From Propionivibrio dicarboxylicus (GTDB lineage: Bacteria; Pseudomonadota; Gammaproteobacteria; Burkholderiales; Rhodocyclaceae), in the NCBI GenBank assembly GCA_945902805.1, contig CAMDMZ010000007.1, positions 1-64,000 on the forward strand: DNA of 64,000 nucleotides, in the 5' to 3' direction. A program made the translations under genes and the position numbers. Under the pieces are notes generated by a model. The model saw only the letters and a program-made list of their open reading frames with translations, had not been told where the DNA came from and ran no database searches. Every line of letters begins with the position of its first letter. Positions within the stretch are counted from its first letter, which is position 1. This document shows positions 17,602-27,044 of this stretch, piece after piece.

Positions 17602-18363
17602 ATGACCGCTAACTCATCGACCATCGATAGCTTGCGCGACAGCCAGCGTGAATGGCATCGCCAACGGCTTGCTACACTGCAAGCAGCCGATGGCTGGCTT
17701 ACCCTGATTGGCCTCGTCTGGCTCGACAATGGCACGCACACGGTCGGTACCGATCCCACCTGTACTATTCGCCTGAAAGACGAACAAGGCGAACCAAGCA
17801 GCCACCCCGCGCACTGGGGGCGCCTTGAAATTGACGGCACGACGGCGCACTGGATCGACCACGAAGCTCGTCAAAGCGTGCTCCAAACCGACCGTAGCGG
17901 TGCCCCCACGCTGATCCGGCATGGGCCGCTCAGCTTTCTCGTGATCGAACGCGATGGCGCGCTTGCGCTACGCGTGCGCGACGAACACGCACTCACGCGA
18001 ACCACCTTTCGCGGCATCGATCTGTTTCCATTTGATCCGAATCTCCAGATCACAGCACTCTGGGATGGCGCCACTGCGCAGTTCAGCCATCAAGGCGGCG
18101 AGTACCATCTACGACCACAAAATCCGGCGGCGAATCCGCTGCACTTTGTGATCGCGGATGCCACCAGTGGTAAGGAAAGCTACGGCGGCGGACGTTTTCT
18201 GCATATTCCAGCACCGCAGGACGGAGTTCTTCAGCTCGACTTCAACCGCCTGATCAACCCGCCCTGCGCCTTCACGCCCTTTGCCGTCTGCCCCATGCCG
18301 CCGGCCGAGAACCGCCTTCCATTCGCCATTTTGGCTGGGGAAAAGCCTTACCCACACACTTGA
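17602..18363 (+). CDS. DUF1684 family protein
   Basis: 253 residues, cytoplasmic, no signal peptide. The DUF1684 family is recognisable by LTLIGLVWLDNGTHTVGTDP near the N-terminus, RGIDLFPFDPNLQI in the middle and the C-terminal signature LDFNRLINPPCAFTPFAVCPMPPAENRLPFAI. Function of the family is not known. Last gene of the ompR-envZ-globin unit; convergent with the mucD-type protease gene 14 bases further on. Confidence 0.88.
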   Translation: MTANSSTIDSLRDSQREWHRQRLATLQAADGWLTLIGLVWLDNGTHTVGTDPTCTIRLKDEQGEPSSHPAHWGRLEIDGTTAHWIDHEARQSVLQTDRSGAPTLIRHGPLSFLVIERDGALALRVRDEHALTRTTFRGIDLFPFDPNLQITALWDGATAQFSHQGGEYHLRPQNPAANPLHFVIADATSGKESYGGGRFLHIPAPQDGVLQLDFNRLINPPCAFTPFAVCPMPPAENRLPFAILAGEKPYPHT

Positions 18364-18377
18364 GCGGCTTACTTGTT

Positions 18378-19823
18378 TTACTTGTCGCCCAGCCCCTTGA
18401 TGGTGATAAAGGTCTGGGATTCACCGCGACGCACCAGCAAGGTCACCGTGGCGCTCTTGTCAAACTTGTTCAGGATTTCGTTCAACTGAGCGACCGACTT
18501 GATTTCGACTTGCCCACCGCCTCTACTGATAACGCCGAGGATGATGTCGCCCTGACGCAATTCAGTACGCACGCCACCATTGCGCACGTCTTCGACGATC
18601 AGACCATGGTTTATGCCCAACGCTTTCCGCTGCTCGGCTGTCGGTACGCCCAAGACCAAGCCCAGGCGATTGGGTTCTGCGGCTTCAGGTGCCTTGCTGC
18701 CACGTCGGCTCGACTGAGCGCCGGCTTCGTCGGGCATTTCTCCCACCGCCACCGTCAAATCACGGCCTTCGCCTTTGCGCCATATATTTACAGTCACCTT
18801 GCTGCCGGGTCGGGTGCTACCCACCATACGCGGCAAGTCACTCGATTGTGCGACGACTTTGCCATCAAAGCGCAGAATGATGTCGCCGGCTTCAATACCG
18901 GCCTTGTCGGCCGCAGCCCCCTTCTCGACTGACGCCACCAAGGCGCCCTGGGGCTTACTCAAACCAAAACTTTCTGCCAACTCCTTGCTAACTTCCTGAA
19001 TGCCAACGCCAAGGCGACCGCGACTGATCTTGCCATTGGATTGCAGCTGCGACTTGATATCCAGAGCCACATCAATCGGGATGGCGAACGAAAGCCCCAT
19101 GTATCCACCGGAGCGCGAGTAAATCTGCGAGTTGATGCCGACCACTTCGCCCCTCATATTGAACAGCGGCCCTCCCGAGTTGCCGGGGTTGATGGCGACG
19201 TCGGTCTGGATAAAGGGAACATAGTTCTCATGATTCAATGAACGACCTTTGGCACTGACAATGCCAGCGGTGACGCTAGATTCGAGGCCAAAGGGGGAAC
19301 CAATCGCGGCAACCCACTCGCCAACCCGCAATTTTGTCGGATCACCGAAACGCACGGCGGGCAGATCCTTGGCCTCAATCTTGATCAGCGCGACATCGGT
19401 GCGTTTGTCCGCACCGATAACCTTGGCTTTGAATTCGCGCCTATCGGTTAGCTTGACCAATACTTCGTCGGCCGATTCCACGACGTGGGCGTTGGTCAGA
19501 ACAAAACCGTCAGCGCTGACAATGAAGCCCGAACCCAGCGAACGATTCTTGTATTCGCGCGGCGGCTGATTCGGCGCCTGGCCCAGCCCCGACCCCGGCG
19601 GCAGGAAACGACGGAAAAACTCAAATGCCGGATCATCTTCATCAAAAGGAAAAGCCGGACTACCCGATCGGTTTCCTTTGACCACCTGCGTGGTACTAAT
19701 ATTGACCACGGAAGCGCCCTGCTTTTCCGCCAACTCGGTGAAATCAGGTAATTCGCGGGTTTGCGCCACGGCTTGCAGGGCGGAAAACACGGTAAATAAA
19801 ACAGCTATCAGGATCTTGTTCAT
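18378..19823 (-). CDS. mucD: Periplasmic serine protease DegQ/MucD (Do family)
   Basis: 481 residues from ATG 19823. Signal peptide (MNKILIAVLFTVFSALQAVAQ), then a trypsin-like domain with His in LTNAHVVE, Asp in RTDVALIKIE and Ser in NPGNSGGPLF. Two PDZ domains follow (RGRLGVGIQEV..., RLGLVLGVPTAEQ...). Degrades or refolds misfolded envelope proteins. Last gene of the rpoE-rseA-rseB-rseC-mucD operon with a 4-base ATGA overlap to rseC, the same order as algU-mucABCD in Pseudomonas. Confidence 0.95.
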   Translation of the reverse strand: MNKILIAVLFTVFSALQAVAQTRELPDFTELAEKQGASVVNISTTQVVKGNRSGSPAFPFDEDDPAFEFFRRFLPPGSGLGQAPNQPPREYKNRSLGSGFIVSADGFVLTNAHVVESADEVLVKLTDRREFKAKVIGADKRTDVALIKIEAKDLPAVRFGDPTKLRVGEWVAAIGSPFGLESSVTAGIVSAKGRSLNHENYVPFIQTDVAINPGNSGGPLFNMRGEVVGINSQIYSRSGGYMGLSFAIPIDVALDIKSQLQSNGKISRGRLGVGIQEVSKELAESFGLSKPQGALVASVEKGAAADKAGIEAGDIILRFDGKVVAQSSDLPRMVGSTRPGSKVTVNIWRKGEGRDLTVAVGEMPDEAGAQSSRRGSKAPEAAEPNRLGLVLGVPTAEQRKALGINHGLIVEDVRNGGVRTELRQGDIILGVISRGGGQVEIKSVAQLNEILNKFDKSATVTLLVRRGESQTFITIKGLGDK

Positions 19824-20275
19824 AGCGACTCCGAAATATGACATGCGGCCACCTGCGACCGCTCAAGACTAAGCACCGAACCAGAACGACGCAGGCGAGT
19901 TTCGTTCCAGCGCAAAAAAAACAATCCACCCCCCAGTCCGAGCAGCGTTCCGGCAACCGCTCCGGGATCGTTTCCTACGTTTTGCCCAACCGCCGCAGCG
20001 GCAATTACCAACAGCGCCGGCATCAAGTACGAAAACCAGGAAGCGCGCAATACCGTTCCCTCGGCCACGGTCAAACTGACCCGGTCGCCCAGTCTGGCTC
20101 CGATCCGGTTGGTCACCCGATAACGACGAGCACCATTGCCGAGTCCAATCAGGCCAGAATGGCACCCCCCGGCCGAACTACATTGGCCACAAGCCGAGGC
20201 CCGTTCCGGAATCTCGACCCATACGTCCTGACCGCCGGCATCGAGCGCGACCACCACACCTTCGCTACTGATCAT
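19820..20275 (-). CDS. rseC: RseC/MucC family inner membrane protein
   Basis: 151 residues. N-terminal Cys cluster (SACGQCSSAGGCHSG) on a cytoplasmic domain, then two transmembrane helices (WFSYLMPALLVIAAAAV, GAVAGTLLGLGGGLFFL). The family modulates sigma-E activity and also takes part in reducing SoxR. Overlaps rseB by 4 bases and mucD by 4 bases, so the operon is tightly coupled. Confidence 0.9.
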   Translation of the reverse strand: MISSEGVVVALDAGGQDVWVEIPERASACGQCSSAGGCHSGLIGLGNGARRYRVTNRIGARLGDRVSLTVAEGTVLRASWFSYLMPALLVIAAAAVGQNVGNDPGAVAGTLLGLGGGLFFLRWNETRLRRSGSVLSLERSQVAACHISESL

Positions 20276-21264
20276 CGCGCCCGCCGTTCGATTCCGTCGC
20301 CCAAGCGACGCACTGCCGCTGCCGGCACCTCACCGACGACGACGGCCTGGAAATCATTGATCCGCCGTCGATACACATGCACCGCACCGAGTTGAACCAG
20401 TTCATCCGCAACGCCTCCGGTTCCTGGCTCGAGAAAAATTGAAATCGCCGCCAGACCGTCCGAAAACACCACATGCATACTGTCGGTATTGGTGGCAGAG
20501 CCGGTGTTCAAGGATGGGCGCCGCATCACACTCTGCTTGCGAAACCCCGGCAAGTTGTTGCGAAACACCCATGGCATGTCTTCTGGACGAACCTCGTTTG
20601 ACGTCACACGCTTCACTTTGAGCTTCCCGGCATCGAATTTGGGGACGAGCGCATCTCGATCAAGAGCCCCCCCGATGTTGACTTGAGTAAAGGCAAACGA
20701 CTCAAGCGTCTCGCCGCGCTCGCCCAATAAATTGGCCTTCAGCAACAAGCCACTCACCGGATCAATCCAGAGTTCATGGGCGTAGCGATAAGCGTCACGC
20801 GGCTCAAGCAACACGGCGCGCCCTTCGATCCCCGCGACGCGACCGGTCTGCGTCTTGCGCACCAGATAGTTTTCGGAAAGATCCCCAGCCGCTAAGGAAA
20901 AAACAGCCGGGAAGCCGCGCCGCGATGAATTGCTCTCAACGATCAGCAGTTTTTCGTCGGGCAGGTAGCATTTCAATTCGGCCCCGTCACGCACCACCTC
21001 GCGCGGACTTCCGTCCAGCACCTCAATCCGCTCACGTTGCCGGCCACCTTCCGCCGAGTGGGCGATGCGCGAGGTTTCCTCGCGTTTGCCATTTCGATAG
21101 ACAAAAACGCCGCTATAGGTCAGTTGATTTCCGGCAGAAACAACTTTGCGCAACAAGATTGCGCTCTCGTCAGCAGCGGCAAAAGTCGGTGCTGGCGAGA
21201 CGGCGGCGACCAGGACAAATGCCAGGCCGCACAAGAAATGACTAGCAGGCTGGCCCGAAATCAA
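20272..21264 (-). CDS. rseB: Sigma-E regulatory protein RseB/MucB
   Basis: 330 residues. Signal peptide at 1-29, then the MucB/RseB lipid-binding-like N-terminal domain (YSGVFVYRNGKREETSRIAH, PREVVRDGAELKCYLPDEK) and the smaller C-terminal domain (MHVVFSDGLAAISIFLEP). In the periplasm it binds RseA and delays its cleavage. The signal peptide end AAVSPAPTFAAADES is encoded by a copy of the interspersed repeat, which lies directly at the expected cleavage site. Overlaps rseA and rseC by 4 bases each. Confidence 0.93.
   Translation of the reverse strand: MISGQPASHFLCGLAFVLVAAVSPAPTFAAADESAILLRKVVSAGNQLTYSGVFVYRNGKREETSRIAHSAEGGRQRERIEVLDGSPREVVRDGAELKCYLPDEKLLIVESNSSRRGFPAVFSLAAGDLSENYLVRKTQTGRVAGIEGRAVLLEPRDAYRYAHELWIDPVSGLLLKANLLGERGETLESFAFTQVNIGGALDRDALVPKFDAGKLKVKRVTSNEVRPEDMPWVFRNNLPGFRKQSVMRRPSLNTGSATNTDSMHVVFSDGLAAISIFLEPGTGGVADELVQLGAVHVYRRRINDFQAVVVGEVPAAAVRRLGDGIERRAR
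21181..21204 (-). repeat. Interspersed repeat, copy 8 (rseB signal peptide)
   Basis: Same orientation as rseB; exact main form with CTC and four T on the coding strand; encodes AVSPAPTF at the signal peptide cleavage region. Confidence 0.88.
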
Positions 21265-21821
21265 GGTACGCGACGCTCCATCGATACGGTACGCACATGC
21301 CGCGTACGACTGACCACGGCCGCCGTCGGCGCATAGGCCTCATGCGCCACCAGATACTCTTGAAGTCGTTCGGACGGCATGGATTTCGTCACCTCCCGCG
21401 AGGGTTCCCGTGCAGAGGGCGATACCAAGGCCAATTCAGGAATTCCAGCCCGACCAGAACCGGGAATTCGTGCGAAATCGGTTGCCGTTGGCAAATCAGG
21501 ATTGCCAAACCCTACCCAGGCCACCACGGCCACGCCCGCTGCCGATGCCGCCAGCACCATCAGCGGTCGCAAACGATCACTGGGGCGCCGCGCCGTCGGC
21601 GCCAGTGTGGTCGGTTCTTGCGCCAAGCGTTGCATGACGCGTGCGGTGATATCGGTTTCCAGACCACGCTCACCACGCAGCACATCGCCAATCAAATGAA
21701 AATGTTGCCAGTCCCGGCGCAAGGAATTGTCGGAATTGTCGCGGCGCAGCGCACGAAAAATATCTTCGCATTCATGTTCATCAAGTTCGCCATCCATCAG
21801 CGCAGAAAGTCGTGTTTTCAT
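21261..21821 (-). CDS. rseA: Anti-sigma-E factor RseA/MucA
   Basis: 186 residues from ATG 21821 (MKTRLSALMDGELDEHECED), preceded by GGTGGA at ribosome-site distance. ATG 21854 and 21848 or TTG 21857 would add up to 12 residues. N-terminal domain holds RpoE in the cytoplasm (ALMDGELDEHE...WQHFHLIGDVLRGE). One transmembrane helix (LMVLAASAAGVAVVAWVGFG) and a periplasmic tail that RseB binds follow. Directly behind rpoE. Confidence 0.92.
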   Translation of the reverse strand: MKTRLSALMDGELDEHECEDIFRALRRDNSDNSLRRDWQHFHLIGDVLRGERGLETDITARVMQRLAQEPTTLAPTARRPSDRLRPLMVLAASAAGVAVVAWVGFGNPDLPTATDFARIPGSGRAGIPELALVSPSAREPSREVTKSMPSERLQEYLVAHEAYAPTAAVVSRTRHVRTVSMERRVP

Positions 21822-21857
21822 CGTGGATTCCACCAGCGTGCTATTCATGGACATCAA

Positions 21858-22457
21858 TTACCAGCGCCGATCCGGCGCCACGTCGAGCAAGGGCTTCAGT
21901 TTTACGGCAATCGCCTCGCGCGCACGAAATATCCGCGAGCGAACGGTGCCGATCGGGCAATCCATCACCTGCGCGATTTCCTCGTAGGAAAGTCCCTCGA
22001 TCTCGCGCAAAGTAACCGCCGTGCGCAAATCTTCCGGCAAGGCATCCACCGCCGCATTGACCGTACCGGCGATCTGCTTGCTCATCAATAAACGTTCGGG
22101 TGTATCGGTGTCGCGCAACAGCTCCGCCTCGTCGATTCCCTCGGCTTCTTCGCTGTCGAGTGGTGTCGAGGTCGGCGCCTTGCGGCCATGGGAAATCAGC
22201 CAGTTCTTGGCCGTATTGACACCGATACGGTAAAGCCAGGTATAGAACGCGCTGTCGTTGCGAAAACCGGGCAAGGCCCGATAGGCGCGGATAAAAGTCT
22301 CCTGCGCAATATCCTCGACCTCGAATGGATCGCGAATCATGCGCGAAAGCAACCGCGCCAGTTTGCGCTGGTATTTCGCGACCAGCAAACCAAATGCCTG
22401 CTTGTCGCCGTTTTGTACGCGTTCGACCAGAATGCGGTCTGCCTCGCGTTCTCCCAT
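21858..22457 (-). CDS. rpoE: RNA polymerase sigma factor RpoE (sigma-24)
   Basis: 199 residues from ATG 22457 (MGEREADRILVERVQNGD); an upstream in-frame start at 22499 is less like the family. Sigma region 2 (DPFEVEDIAQETFIRAYRAL, FYTWLYRIGVNTAKN) and region 4 (LREIEGLSYEEIAQVMDCPI then GTVRSRIFRARE) are complete. Directs the envelope stress response; first gene of the five-gene operon and probably autoregulated. Confidence 0.97.
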   Translation of the reverse strand: MGEREADRILVERVQNGDKQAFGLLVAKYQRKLARLLSRMIRDPFEVEDIAQETFIRAYRALPGFRNDSAFYTWLYRIGVNTAKNWLISHGRKAPTSTPLDSEEAEGIDEAELLRDTDTPERLLMSKQIAGTVNAAVDALPEDLRTAVTLREIEGLSYEEIAQVMDCPIGTVRSRIFRAREAIAVKLKPLLDVAPDRRW

Positions 22458-22509
22458 GGGGCCCCGCCTGTTGTTGGTATGCGCCAGCCACACCGCCACT
22501 GACGCGCCG

Positions 22510-22630
22510 AGTATAACAAGGCCGCGTAAAGGGCCGCGCCATATCGGGGGTCGGAGATTGCGTGAGATTCATCGCTGCTGGGCAAATAGTGTCGATGTAG
22601 TGGCTGACCCCCTGAAAGCTGAATAGTTCC
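22510..22630 (-). promoter_or_regulatory. Possible rpoE promoters
   Basis: On the minus strand GGAACT (22630-22625), then a 17-base spacer, then TCAGCC (22607-22602) resembles an ECF sigma-E promoter (GAACTT, about 16 bases, TCTGA), fitting autoregulation. Nearer the gene, TATACT (22515-22510) could be a -10 box of a housekeeping promoter. Neither was tested by alignment. Confidence 0.3.
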
Positions 22631-22670
22631 ATCCGTAGCAGGGGCAAAACAGCATGCTATATTCCTTACC

Positions 22671-24260
22671 ATGACTGATCCAGCCGCTCTTTCCTTTGAC
22701 GTCCTCATTATTGGCAGCGGCCTGGCGGGCCAGGCGCTGGCCTTGAAACTGGCCGACCAGCGACGTGTTGCCCTGATCTCGAAAAAGCAGATGACCGACT
22801 CCGCCTCGGCCTGGGCGCAGGGAGGCATTGCCGCTGTACTTGATCCATCTGACTCGGTTGAAGCACATATCGACGACACCTTCAAGGCCGGTGGCGGATT
22901 GTGTGATCCGCAAGCCACCCGTTTTGTCGTCGAGCATGGTCGAGCCGCAATCGATTGGCTGGTGGAACGCGGCGTCCCCTTTACACGCGATGATTCTGCC
23001 CTCGGCTACCACCTGACACGTGAGGGCGGGCATGGTCAGCGACGCGTCATTCACGTCGCCGATGCCACCGGCGCTGCCGTGCAGGAAACCCTCACAGCGC
23101 AGGTGTTGAAGCATCCGAACATCACGGTGCTCGAACACCATATCGCCATCGATCTGATTACGGCAACGAAACTTGGACTACCGCGCAACCGCTGTCTTGG
23201 TGCCTATGTTCTTGATACGCAGCGTGATCGCGTATTGACCATCGCCGCCTCGCATACCGCGCTGGCCACCGGCGGTGCGGGCAAAGTCTATCTCTACACA
23301 ACGAACCCCGATACCGCGACCGGAGATGGCATTGCCATGGCCTGGCGTGCCGGCTGCCGTGTGGCGAATATGGAGTTCGTCCAGTTCCATCCCACCTGCC
23401 TGTACCACCCGCACGCCAAATCCTTCCTCATTTCGGAAGCCCTGCGCGGCGAAGGTGGACTACTGCGCCTGCCTGACGGCACCCGTTTCATGCCGCAACA
23501 CGATCCGCGCGAGGAATTGGCGCCGCGCGATATCGTCGCGCGTGCCATCGACTTCGAGATGAAGAAGCACGGTCTGGATTGCGTTTTCCTAGACATGACG
23601 CACAAGCCGGCTGAGTTTCTTTTGGAGCACTTCCCCAATATCCACGCCCGATGCCTCGAACTCGGCATTGATATCACGCACGAGCCGATTCCGGTCGTTC
23701 CCGCCGCGCATTACACCTGTGGTGGCGTGGTCATTGACCAATCTTCGCGTACCGATCTGCGCGGCCTCTACGCGATTGGTGAAACCAGCTTCAGCGGCCT
23801 GCATGGCGCCAACCGGCTGGCCTCAAATTCGCTGCTCGAGTGTCTGGTATTCGCGGATTCTGCGGCCAAGGATATTCTCGCCGGAGCCCCGGAACCTTCT
23901 CCACGCTTGCCCCTGTGGGATGAAAGCCGCGTTCGCGACGCCGACGAAGAGGTGGTGATCTCCCACAACTGGGCGGAATTGCGACGTTGCATGTGGGATT
24001 ACGTGGGCATCGTGCGCACCAACAAACGCCTCGAACGGGCGCTGCACCGGATCGACTTGCTCAACAAGGAGATCTATGATTTTTACGTGAATTTCCGCGT
24101 CAGCAACGACTTGATCGAGCTACGAAATCTTGTCCTCACGGCGCAACTGATCGTGACTAGCGCTCAACGGCGACACGAAAGCCGCGGTCTGCATTTCAGC
24201 CGTGACTTTCCGGAAACGCTGCCCCGCGCACTGGATACCGTGCTGACGCCAGAGCGTTAA
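22671..24260 (+). CDS. nadB: L-aspartate oxidase
   Basis: 529 residues, normal length. Converts L-aspartate to iminoaspartate, the first step of NAD synthesis, with FAD. FAD-binding GxGxxG variant VLIIGSGLAGQALALKL at the N-terminus; TGGAGKVYLYTTNPDTATGDG and SCGGV-like FAD contacts (HYTCGGVVIDQSSRT, GLHGANRLASNSLLECLVF) follow; the C-terminal helical domain is complete. Divergent from rpoE; its stop overlaps the 3' end of ygfX by 4 bases. Confidence 0.96.
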   Translation: MTDPAALSFDVLIIGSGLAGQALALKLADQRRVALISKKQMTDSASAWAQGGIAAVLDPSDSVEAHIDDTFKAGGGLCDPQATRFVVEHGRAAIDWLVERGVPFTRDDSALGYHLTREGGHGQRRVIHVADATGAAVQETLTAQVLKHPNITVLEHHIAIDLITATKLGLPRNRCLGAYVLDTQRDRVLTIAASHTALATGGAGKVYLYTTNPDTATGDGIAMAWRAGCRVANMEFVQFHPTCLYHPHAKSFLISEALRGEGGLLRLPDGTRFMPQHDPREELAPRDIVARAIDFEMKKHGLDCVFLDMTHKPAEFLLEHFPNIHARCLELGIDITHEPIPVVPAAHYTCGGVVIDQSSRTDLRGLYAIGETSFSGLHGANRLASNSLLECLVFADSAAKDILAGAPEPSPRLPLWDESRVRDADEEVVISHNWAELRRCMWDYVGIVRTNKRLERALHRIDLLNKEIYDFYVNFRVSNDLIELRNLVLTAQLIVTSAQRRHESRGLHFSRDFPETLPRALDTVLTPER

Positions 24261-24685
24261 TCTCGTTGGTCCCGAATGCTCGCGCTCGCATTCCAAATGA
24301 GCCAGCGCCTGAAACGGCGCCAGTCATCTGCCTGAACGAAACAGTCTGACAACAACACCAGTGAATGCATGGCGCCATCGTCGCGGTAACGCATGACCAC
24401 AAGGGAACCCAGTAGCGCACTGCTGGAGTGAAGGTTAAGCGCCGTACCGCCAGTACCGACTTTTTCGAATCGCCCGTCGCCCATTAGCAACAAGGCTTCC
24501 GGTCGCGGAAGATTCCGTGAATGTGCATACGATGCGCCAATCACGAGCAGGAGAATGCCTGCGAGCCAGCCCGGAATTGAAGACAACAGAACCGCTATCG
24601 CGGAGAGAACGTGCGCGAATGCAAGCAGTACGGGCAATTGCCGCGAGCTTTGAAGCGCCACGAATACCGGCGCTACCGATTGCAT
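24257..24685 (-). CDS. YgfX/CptA-like membrane protein
   Basis: 142 residues. Two adjacent hydrophobic helices near 20-55 (VLLAFAHVLSAIAVLLSSIP, WLAGILLLVIGASYA), then a short soluble domain (ALLGSLVVMRYRDDG, LLSDCFVQADDWRRFRRWL). This layout fits the YgfX family (PF07254), often found beside nadB/rpoE in betaproteobacteria. Residues EKVGTGGTALN are encoded by an interspersed repeat copy. Convergent with nadB; same direction as fabF. Confidence 0.7.
   Translation of the reverse strand: MQSVAPVFVALQSSRQLPVLLAFAHVLSAIAVLLSSIPGWLAGILLLVIGASYAHSRNLPRPEALLLMGDGRFEKVGTGGTALNLHSSSALLGSLVVMRYRDDGAMHSLVLLSDCFVQADDWRRFRRWLIWNASASIRDQRD
24442..24466 (+). repeat. Interspersed repeat, copy 9 (in ygfX)
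   Basis: ACC at the variable position and AGTACC for AGCACC; opposite orientation to the gene, which reads it as KVGTGGTA. Confidence 0.8.
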
Positions 24686-24712
24686 CGCTACGTCAGGTCG
24701 GGTTCGGTTGGG

Positions 24713-25948
24713 TTAGATCCGGCGAAAAACAAGCGTGCCGTTTGTGCCGCCGAAGCCAAAGTTATTCTTCATCGCGACGTCGATCTTCATCTCCCGTGCG
24801 GTGTTGGCACAGTAGTCGAGATCACATTCCGGATCCTGGTCGAAGATGTTGATGGTCGGCGGGCTGATCTGGTGATGAACAGCCAGCACAGTGACCACGG
24901 ACTCCAAACCACCGGCACCGCCAAGCAGATGGCCGGTCATCGACTTGGTCGAATTCACCACGAGTTGCTTGGCCGTATCGGCACCAAAGGCAAGTTTGAT
25001 CGCTTCGGTTTCGTTCTTGTCACCCAAAGGTGTCGAGGTTCCATGCGCGTTCAAGTAATGAACCTGATCGGGATTGACACCCGCATTCTTCAGCGCACTT
25101 ACCATCGAACGACACGGCCCGTTGGTGTCAGGTGCGGTCATGTGATAAGCGTCACCGCTCATGCCAAAACCGGCAAGTTCGGCGTAAATCTTCGCCCCGC
25201 GTGCCTTGGCATGTTCGTATTCTTCAATCACCAAGACACCGGCGCCTTCGCCCATGACGAAGCCGTCACGACCTTTGTCCCACGGACGTGAGGCCGTGGC
25301 CGGATCATCGTTCCGGGTAGACAAGGCTTGTGCCGACGCAAAACCACCGATTGCCAAGGGGGAAATCGTCGACTCAGCGCCGCCGCAGACCATGACATCG
25401 GCGTCGCCGTATTCAATCATGCGTGCCGACAAACCGATTGCATGCAAGCCGGTCGTACACGCCGTCACGACGGCGATGTTTGGCCCCTTCAGGCCATACA
25501 TGATCGAGAGATTGCCCGAGATCATATTGCTGATCGTACCGGGAATAAAAAAAGGAGAAATCTTGCGTGGGCCGCCACCGAGATAGTCGTTATGCGTGTC
25601 CTCGATCATCGGCAGACCACCGATACCGGAACCAATATTTACCCCAATACGTTCCGCGTCCGCTTGTGGCGAATCAAGCCCGGCGTCACGCACCGCTTGA
25701 ATGCCGGCCGCCATACCGAAATGGATAAAAGTATCCATCCGGCGGGCATCTTTCGGCGACAGGTAGGTCGTTATGTCGAAGTTTTTGACTTCGCCCGCAA
25801 TCTGCGCCTTGAAAGCCGCCGGGTCAAATTTCGTGATACGGGAAATACCGCTCTTTCCAGCGATGAGATTGTCCCAAGCCTCAGTCACGGTATTCCCAAC
25901 CGGGGATACGACTCCCAGTCCGGTTACAACCACACGCCGTCGCGTCAC
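24713..25948 (-). CDS. fabF: 3-oxoacyl-ACP synthase II (FabF)
   Basis: 411 residues. Condenses malonyl-ACP with acyl-ACP to extend fatty acids. Starts RRRVVVTGLGVVSPVGNTV. Catalytic Cys in VTACTTGLHAIG, His in LNAHGTSTPLGD and in KSMTGHLLGGAGG; C-terminal NNFGFGGTNGTLVF. Last gene of the fab cluster, 26 bases after acpP. Confidence 0.97.
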   Translation of the reverse strand: MTRRRVVVTGLGVVSPVGNTVTEAWDNLIAGKSGISRITKFDPAAFKAQIAGEVKNFDITTYLSPKDARRMDTFIHFGMAAGIQAVRDAGLDSPQADAERIGVNIGSGIGGLPMIEDTHNDYLGGGPRKISPFFIPGTISNMISGNLSIMYGLKGPNIAVVTACTTGLHAIGLSARMIEYGDADVMVCGGAESTISPLAIGGFASAQALSTRNDDPATASRPWDKGRDGFVMGEGAGVLVIEEYEHAKARGAKIYAELAGFGMSGDAYHMTAPDTNGPCRSMVSALKNAGVNPDQVHYLNAHGTSTPLGDKNETEAIKLAFGADTAKQLVVNSTKSMTGHLLGGAGGLESVVTVLAVHHQISPPTINIFDQDPECDLDYCANTAREMKIDVAMKNNFGFGGTNGTLVFRRI

Positions 25949-25974
25949 GATGAACTCCGATCAGTTCGTAAAAA

Positions 25975-26214
25975 TTACTTCTTGACGTTGGCGTTGACGT
26001 AATCCATCGCCTGTTGCACGGTGGTGATTTTCTCCGCGTCTTCGTCAGGAATCTCGCACTCGAACTCTTCTTCGAGAGCCATGACCAATTCGACGGTATC
26101 AAGCGAATCGGCACCGAGATCGTCGACGAACGACGATTCATTCTTGATGTCAGCTTCATTGACGCCCAATTGCTCGGCGACGATCTTTTTCACACGCTGT
26201 TCGACATTATCCAT
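25975..26214 (-). CDS. acpP: Acyl carrier protein
   Basis: 79 residues, acidic. The Ser in [18 protein letters not shown] carries the phosphopantetheine arm. Shuttles acyl chains in fatty acid and lipid synthesis. Lies between fabG and fabF, the usual order. Start [16 protein letters not shown]. Confidence 0.98.
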   Translation of the reverse strand: MDNVEQRVKKIVAEQLGVNEADIKNESSFVDDLGADSLDTVELVMALEEEFECEIPDEDAEKITTVQQAMDYVNANVKK

Positions 26215-26296
26215 TTGTTACTACCCCTTCTCTGAGCTTTGTAAGGATGAAAACCCGCAGATTCTACCAAAACGACTGCCTGGCACTATTACAAAA

Positions 26297-27043
26297 TCAA
26301 GCCATGTACATGCCACCATTTACATTGATCGTGTTGCCCGTAATGTAAGCCGCCTTGGGCGACGCCAGAAACGCCACGGTGGCAGCAATTTCTTCCACCT
26401 GACCAAGTCGCCCGAGCGGAATTTTGCTCAACAATGCATCGCGCTGTGCATCGGGTAGAGCCTTGGTCATGTCGGTATCAATAAAACCGGGCGCGACACA
26501 ATTGACCGTGATATTGCGGCTACCGAGTTCCTGCGCCAGCGCGCGACTCATGCCAGCCACGCCCGCCTTGGCCGCCGCGTAGTTAGCCTGGCCCGGATTC
26601 CCGGCCTCGCCGACAACCGAAGTGATATTGATGATACGGCCGCTCCGCGCTTTCATCATGCCGCGCATGACCAGTTTGGACAAGCGAAACACCGCGTTGA
26701 GATTGGTATCGATGACCGAATTCCACTCGTCGTCTTTCAAGCGCATGGCGAGGTTGTCGCGAGTAATGCCGGCGTTGTTCACCAACACAGAAACGGCACC
26801 AAACTTCTTTTCGATGTCTGCAATCAAGCTGGCACTGGCCGCCGCGTCGGTCACATTGACGGTTGCACCCCAACCTTTGATGCCGGCTTCGTCGAGCCCT
26901 TTCTGGATATCGGCTGCACCACTCTCAGTCGTCGCCGTACCAACAACGATCGCACCCTGGCGCCCAAGCTCTAGCGCAATGGCGCGGCCAATACCGCGCG
27001 AGGCGCCCGTGACCAACACGACCTGTCCATTGAGTGCCGTCAT
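26297..27043 (-). CDS. fabG: 3-oxoacyl-ACP reductase (FabG)
   Basis: 248 residues from ATG 27043. SDR family, NADPH-binding TGASRGIGRAIA, NNAG motif, catalytic Ser (INITSVVGEAGNPGQANYAAAK) with Tyr and Lys. Reduces 3-oxoacyl-ACP. Starts one base after the fabD stop, so coupled to it. Confidence 0.97.
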   Translation of the reverse strand: MTALNGQVVLVTGASRGIGRAIALELGRQGAIVVGTATTESGAADIQKGLDEAGIKGWGATVNVTDAAASASLIADIEKKFGAVSVLVNNAGITRDNLAMRLKDDEWNSVIDTNLNAVFRLSKLVMRGMMKARSGRIINITSVVGEAGNPGQANYAAAKAGVAGMSRALAQELGSRNITVNCVAPGFIDTDMTKALPDAQRDALLSKIPLGRLGQVEEIAATVAFLASPKAAYITGNTINVNGGMYMA

Positions 27044-27044
27044 G

